Assembly: GCA_963760435.1 (NCBI GenBank)
Contig: CAVXDE010000026.1
Span: forward strand, 1-64,000
DNA from: JAFAXD01 sp963760435
GTDB lineage: Bacteria > Pseudomonadota > Alphaproteobacteria > Rhizobiales > Xanthobacteraceae
DNA: 64,000 nt
Reading direction: 5' to 3'
Shown: in pieces, positions 60,505 through 64,000 of the stretch
How the letters are laid out: each line of letters starts with the position of its first letter
Numbering within the stretch: the first letter of the stretch is position 1
Notes under the pieces: generated by a model
What the model was told of the DNA's origin: nothing
The model's input: only the letters and a program-made list of their open reading frames with translations
Database searches by the model: none
Made by a program: the position numbers and the translations under genes

Positions 60505-61127
60505 ATGAACTCTCGACCCGGCAACGCTATCAGCGCATCGCGCCGCTCTATGATTTGCTCGACCTGCCGTTCGAATACAGACGCTACCGCCAGCTCCGGC
60601 CACTCCTGTTTGCCGGAATGAGCGGCCTGATCCTGGACGCCGGCGTCGGAACCGGACGCAACTTGCCGTTTTATCCCAGCGGCGCGAAAGTCACTGGGAT
60701 TGATTTGAGCGCTGCCATGCTGGCGCGCGCACGGCAGCGACTGGGCCAAGCGCGCGCCGCGGTCGAGCTACGCGAGATGGACGTCACACACCTCGATTTT
60801 CCGGACCAGCATTTCGACAGCGCGGTCGCCACATTTCTCTTTTGCGTGCTGCCGGACGAGAAGCAAACACCGGCTCTCGCTGAAATCAAGCGCGTGCTTA
60901 AGCCCGGCGGCATACTCAGACTGCTGGAATACACACGCCCGACGGACCCGTTCCGGCGTGCTGTCACCAAACTGTGGGAACCCTGGGTGCACTGGGCCTA
61001 CGGGGCGAGCTTCGACCGAAATACCGAACAGTACATTCCGGCGGCGGGATTGCAGCTTGCGGATTCGCGCTTTGTGGTCGGCGATCTCATCAAGCTCATG
61101 ACGGTTCGAAAAGCAGGTGGCGCTTGA
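60501..61127 (+). CDS. UbiE-like SAM-dependent methyltransferase
   Basis: 208 residues. RYQRIAPLYDLLDLPFEYRR, LILDAGVGTGRNLPFYPSGA (SAM loop GVGTGRN), VTGIDLSAAMLARARQRLG, DFPDQHFDSAVATFLFCVLP and EIKRVLKPGGILRLLEYTRP, a class I methyltransferase of the UbiE/COQ5 or phosphatidylethanolamine N-methyltransferase type. The GTG start overlaps the copA stop (GTGA), so it is translationally coupled to the copper pump. Substrate unknown; membrane lipid or quinone methylation are options. Confidence 0.85.
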   Translation: MNELSTRQRYQRIAPLYDLLDLPFEYRRYRQLRPLLFAGMSGLILDAGVGTGRNLPFYPSGAKVTGIDLSAAMLARARQRLGQARAAVELREMDVTHLDFPDQHFDSAVATFLFCVLPDEKQTPALAEIKRVLKPGGILRLLEYTRPTDPFRRAVTKLWEPWVHWAYGASFDRNTEQYIPAAGLQLADSRFVVGDLIKLMTVRKAGGA

Positions 61128-61735
61128 GCTTCTATCAAGATCGCATCGTACCTCACCTCATCAACTTGGCGATGCGAAACCGCCAGCTTGTCCCGTACCG
61201 CAAACGGGTGATCTCGGCGGCGCAGGGCCGCGTGCTCGAAATTGGCATTGGGTCAGGCGCCAATATCCCATTTTACGGATCATCGTCGCGCGAGGTCATT
61301 GGTCTTGAACCGGCTCCGCGGCTGATCGCGATGGCAAAGCATGCGAGCAGCAAATCTGGTCTGCCTGTGACTTTGATTGAGGGATCAAGTGAAGCGATAC
61401 CGCTCGACAGCGCAAGCGTTGACACCGTGGTTTCCACCTGGACGCTCTGCTCAATTCCCGATGCGGTCGTCGCGTTGCGAGAAATGCGCCGCGTCCTCAA
61501 GCCGGGTGGTCGTTTCTTGTTTTCCGAACATGGCTTGGCGCCCGACCCCGGTATGCAGAGGTGGCAGAATTGGCTCGACCCCGCCTGGAAACGTCTCGCT
61601 GGCGGTTGTCACCTCAACCGTGCCATCAACCGGCTGGTGGAAGAGGCCGGCTTCCGAATCGAACAGCTCGATACAGGATATCTGGCCGGTCGGAATCCGA
61701 TGACCTTCATGTATGAAGGCGCCGCACGACCGTGA
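61124..61735 (+). CDS. Second SAM-dependent methyltransferase
   Basis: 203 residues from TTG 61124, which overlaps the previous stop (TTGA). FYQDRIVPHLINLAMRNRQL, VLEIGIGSGANIPFYGSSSR, VIGLEPAPRLIAMAKHASSK, VDTVVSTWTLCSIPDAVVAL and EMRRVLKPGGRFLFSEHGLA, then WQNWLDPAWKRLAGGCHLNR: a methyltransferase type 11 domain of the METTL7/phosphatidylethanolamine-like kind. Translational coupling to the preceding genes puts it under copper control (inference). Substrate unknown. Confidence 0.85.
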   Translation: MSFYQDRIVPHLINLAMRNRQLVPYRKRVISAAQGRVLEIGIGSGANIPFYGSSSREVIGLEPAPRLIAMAKHASSKSGLPVTLIEGSSEAIPLDSASVDTVVSTWTLCSIPDAVVALREMRRVLKPGGRFLFSEHGLAPDPGMQRWQNWLDPAWKRLAGGCHLNRAINRLVEEAGFRIEQLDTGYLAGRNPMTFMYEGAARP

Positions 61736-61859
61736 CCGAGCCCTGGTGTATCAAAACCTGCGAGAAAGCTTGCCGGAAAGCGTTACCGACGGGCCATAAA
61801 GCAAGGCGACACTGGGCCCGATTGACGATTTGGCTCCATCCGCCCAACATAGGGGCGGG

Positions 61860-62294
61860 ATGTTGAGGATTTTAACCAGGCGCATGCGGCTGTGGGGGGC
61901 GACCGCGCTCGCGACCGCCTATGCGCTCTGCGTCCTTTCGCCCACCATCGTATTTGCGTTTGGCGACGGCTCGCATGCGGTGCATTGCCTGATCGACGAC
62001 GATCATGGCGCAGCGACCATCCATATGCAGGCCCACGCGCATACGGCCATGCACGACCACGTCGGGCATCAGCATTCAATGGCACCCGAGCGCCAGGCAC
62101 CGCCGGACCACGGCAAAAAAGCCGATGTGCAGTGCTGCGGTCTGGCGTTCACGAACGTTCTGCCGCCGGTTCTGACCGAGGTGGCAGCTCCCGTTTCAGT
62201 GCGCGCTCGCACAATTGTCGAGCACCCGCGCCAATTCGCGGACCGCACTCCCGACCGCCTCTACAAGCCACCGATCGCCCGCCTGTCGATTTGA
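61860..62294 (+). CDS. His-rich secreted protein, likely periplasmic metal binder
   Basis: 144 residues starting MLRILTRRMRLWGATALATA at ATG 61860, with a signal sequence, then a His cluster (HMQAHAHTAMHDHVGHQHSM), a CC pair (DVQCCGLAFTNVLPP) and a polar tail. The His-rich segment followed by a Cys pair suggests binding of Cu, Zn or Ni in the periplasm. No family is recognised, but such proteins often precede CzcCBA/CusCBA efflux genes, as here with a TolC-family gene downstream. Confidence 0.65.
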   Translation: MLRILTRRMRLWGATALATAYALCVLSPTIVFAFGDGSHAVHCLIDDDHGAATIHMQAHAHTAMHDHVGHQHSMAPERQAPPDHGKKADVQCCGLAFTNVLPPVLTEVAAPVSVRARTIVEHPRQFADRTPDRLYKPPIARLSI

Positions 62295-62357
62295 ACCCGC
62301 GTGCGTTGCGGCCGAGCGCCGCCGCGCCCGCATCATCATTTTGACAGCGAGGATATC

Positions 62358-62645
62358 GTGCGAGCCCTATCTAGGGCGAAGCACATGGCTGCGCGAGCGG
62401 CGTGTGCGATCGCTCATCTCAAACCGCACAGCCGCGCGCTTGCGATCGTTTTGGCCCTGGTCGGCTGTGCGCCGCCTCCGCCCGCCCCACTCGCGGGTCG
62501 CGATCCCGCCAACCCAAATAGCGGTGCACCGCAGGCCGAGTATCGGTCTGGGGTCGGCCCATATACGAGCCTGCGCCCGACTGCGCCCGCTGCGGCGGGC
62601 GAACCGAGCGCCGATCAGTCATCAACCTCCAAGTCTCGACCGTAG
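62358..62645 (+). CDS. Small lipoprotein, 95 aa
   Basis: GTG 62358 follows GAGG. The chain has a hydrophobic stretch with lipobox LALVGC at the end (ALAIVLALVGCAPPPPAPLA), so the Cys is probably lipidated. The mature part is Pro/Ala/Ser-rich and without a fold. It lies between the His-rich protein and the outer-membrane factor and ends six bases before the latter, so probably co-transcribed. Confidence 0.6.
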   Translation: MRALSRAKHMAARAACAIAHLKPHSRALAIVLALVGCAPPPPAPLAGRDPANPNSGAPQAEYRSGVGPYTSLRPTAPAAAGEPSADQSSTSKSRP

Positions 62646-62651
62646 GAAGCC

Positions 62652-64000
62652 ATGCGGTCGCGCATCTGCATTCCATCCATCGGGTTTTTGCTTGAGGCAT
62701 GCCTTGAGGCGGCGCGGCTTCGGTTCTATGCGCTGCTGATGTTGGCTCTCCTGCTGTCGAGCTGCGTGTGGTTCTCGCCCGACAGCGGCATGAAGGCTGT
62801 CTCCGATATTGCCGCACAGGACATCGGCAAAGATGCCGCGGCAATCCGCAACCCGGACGAAGCATACGAAGCGCACACGGTCGTTGCCCGACTGCTCGGC
62901 CGACCATTGACTGCGAATGCGGCGGTACAGATTGCATTGTTGAACAATCGCGGGCTGCAGGCATCCTACAACGAGCTCGCAATCGCTGAAGCGCAGCGGG
63001 TCGGCGCCAGCCTTCCGCCCAGTCCGACGTTCTCGCTGTTCCGGGTATCAGGCTCGGTAGAAACCGAGATCGAGCGCCAGCTGGTCATCGACATCGTCGC
63101 GCTCGCGGCGCTACCCGCCGCGTCGGAGATCGCGACGACGCGCTTTCATCAGGCGCAGCTGCGGGCCGCGGAAGACACGTTGCGTATCGCCGCGCAAACG
63201 CGGCGCGCCTATTACCGCGCCGTCGCCGCTCGTGAGTTCGTCGATTATCTGATGCAGACCCAGACCGCCGCCGAGACATCCGCCAAATTCGCGCATGGCC
63301 TCGGCGAGTCCGGCGCGATGAACAAGCTCGACCAGGCGCGGGAACAGGCGTTCTACGCTGAGGTCACCGCCCAGCTTGCGACGGCCCGCGAGGTCGCTGC
63401 GGGCGAGCGCGAGGCACTCGTGCGCCTCATGGGGTTGTGGGGCGACGACCTGCGATTCAAGCTTCCGACGTCGCTGCCACCGCTCCCGGCACATGTGAAG
63501 AACCTCGCCGGCATTGAACTCGAGGCGGTCGGGCGTCGCGTCGACCTGCAGATCTCGCGCTTGGAAACTGAAGCGCTGGCCCGGTCCTACGGCCTGACCA
63601 AGGCGACGCGCTTCGTCAGCATTTTCGACGCCGGCCCCGCAGACAAAACCATCATCGACAAACAGCTGGGACAAACGTTGCGGGAGCCGGGATTTGCGCT
63701 GCAATTGCAGGTGCCGCTGTTTGATTTCGGTGAAGCACGCCTACGCGAAGCCGAAGCCAGCTACATGCGTTCCGTCAATCGCCTGCTCGATCGTGCGGTG
63801 ACTGTTCGGTCCGAAGCGCGCGACGCTTACCGGACCTATCGGTCGAGCTACGATATCGCCATGCACTACCGGCGCGAGGTCTTGCCGCTGCGCAAGATCA
63901 TCTCGGACGAGACGCTGCTCCGCTACAACGCCATGCTGATCGACGTGTTCGCGCTGCTCGTGGAAGCCCGCCAACGCATCAGCATCAATCTCGCGGCAAT
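62652..64000 (+). CDS. TolC-family outer-membrane efflux factor (partial)
   Basis: Open from ATG 62652 (AGGA before it) to the window end, at least 449 residues. The signal region ends LALLLSSCVWFSP, a lipobox. TolC/CusC-type helices follow: NAAVQIALLNNRGLQASYNE (first repeat), RRAYYRAVAAREFVDYLMQT, GLGESGAMNKLDQAREQAFY, FALQLQVPLFDFGEARLREA and EARDAYRTYRSSYDIAMHY. It forms the outer-membrane duct of an RND efflux pump; with the copper genes upstream, a CusC/CzcC-type role is likely. The RND pump genes should lie beyond the window. Confidence 0.88.
   Translation, partial: MRSRICIPSIGFLLEACLEAARLRFYALLMLALLLSSCVWFSPDSGMKAVSDIAAQDIGKDAAAIRNPDEAYEAHTVVARLLGRPLTANAAVQIALLNNRGLQASYNELAIAEAQRVGASLPPSPTFSLFRVSGSVETEIERQLVIDIVALAALPAASEIATTRFHQAQLRAAEDTLRIAAQTRRAYYRAVAAREFVDYLMQTQTAAETSAKFAHGLGESGAMNKLDQAREQAFYAEVTAQLATAREVAAGEREALVRLMGLWGDDLRFKLPTSLPPLPAHVKNLAGIELEAVGRRVDLQISRLETEALARSYGLTKATRFVSIFDAGPADKTIIDKQLGQTLREPGFALQLQVPLFDFGEARLREAEASYMRSVNRLLDRAVTVRSEARDAYRTYRSSYDIAMHYRREVLPLRKIISDETLLRYNAMLIDVFALLVEARQRISINLAA

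Overview
The window looks like a chromosomal segment of an alphaproteobacterium of the order Hyphomicrobiales (Rhizobiales), in the Bradyrhizobium/Rhodopseudomonas/Xanthobacteraceae neighbourhood. This rests on remembered family and gene-order patterns, not on a search. Supporting signs are the high-GC core, the gatC-gatA-gatB block with its small companion genes, the run pyrB-pyrC-plsY-dprA-topA, and the divK-DUF3572-dinB and EipB-RidA-DUF482-HIT neighbourhoods. No rRNA, tRNA or CRISPR array was seen.

Layout. (1) Positions 1 to about 9.6 kb are a gene graveyard: frameshifted MgtC/DUF4010 and histidine kinase genes, a phosphate-permease tail, an IS3 relic, duplicated gene pieces and many tiny ORFs. 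Intact genes here are mscL, a phasin and several short hypotheticals. (2) 9.6-19.4 kb is accessory: a cysteine-dioxygenase-like protein with a multi-rhodanese protein, a vapBC pair, a methyltransferase, a resolvase relic, a low-GC ComJ-like gene, a short-repeat cluster, a VOC protein, a DUF2147 protein, a GST and a 28-residue Lys-rich peptide. (3) 19.9-40.3 kb is core: gatB/gatA/gatC, a candidate small RNA with CU-rich loops, ruvX, an AidB-type acyl-CoA dehydrogenase, pyrB, a pyrC homologue, plsY, dprA, topA, a class A penicillin-binding protein, rnr and a NUDIX hydrolase. (4) 40.4-44.6 kb is a three-gene glycan-decoration cassette (MBOAT acyltransferase, SGNH-like anchored protein, NodU-type carbamoyltransferase), then rpmG. 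(5) 45.1-53.9 kb holds divK, DUF3572 and dinB, with a catabolic island between the last two (mandelate-racemase-like enzyme, two periplasmic binding proteins, acyl-CoA synthetase, crotonase-fold enzyme, LysR regulator with a clear T-N11-A box). (6) 54.0-57.8 kb: eipB, ridA, a DUF482 acyltransferase with an AT-rich internal insert, a DUF433/DUF5615 pair and a HIT protein. (7) 57.8-64 kb is a copper/heavy-metal region: csoR with a perfect inverted-repeat operator, a CopA-type ATPase, two coupled methyltransferases, a His-rich periplasmic protein, a lipoprotein and a TolC-family outer-membrane factor that runs off the end.

A caution for the reader: at least six genes are broken by one or two single-base indels, including gatA, which should be essential. 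Five of them have a total length of 3n+1, so each behaves as one inserted base. Sequencing or assembly error is the simplest explanation in the core. The multiply broken genes in the first 9 kb look more like true decay.
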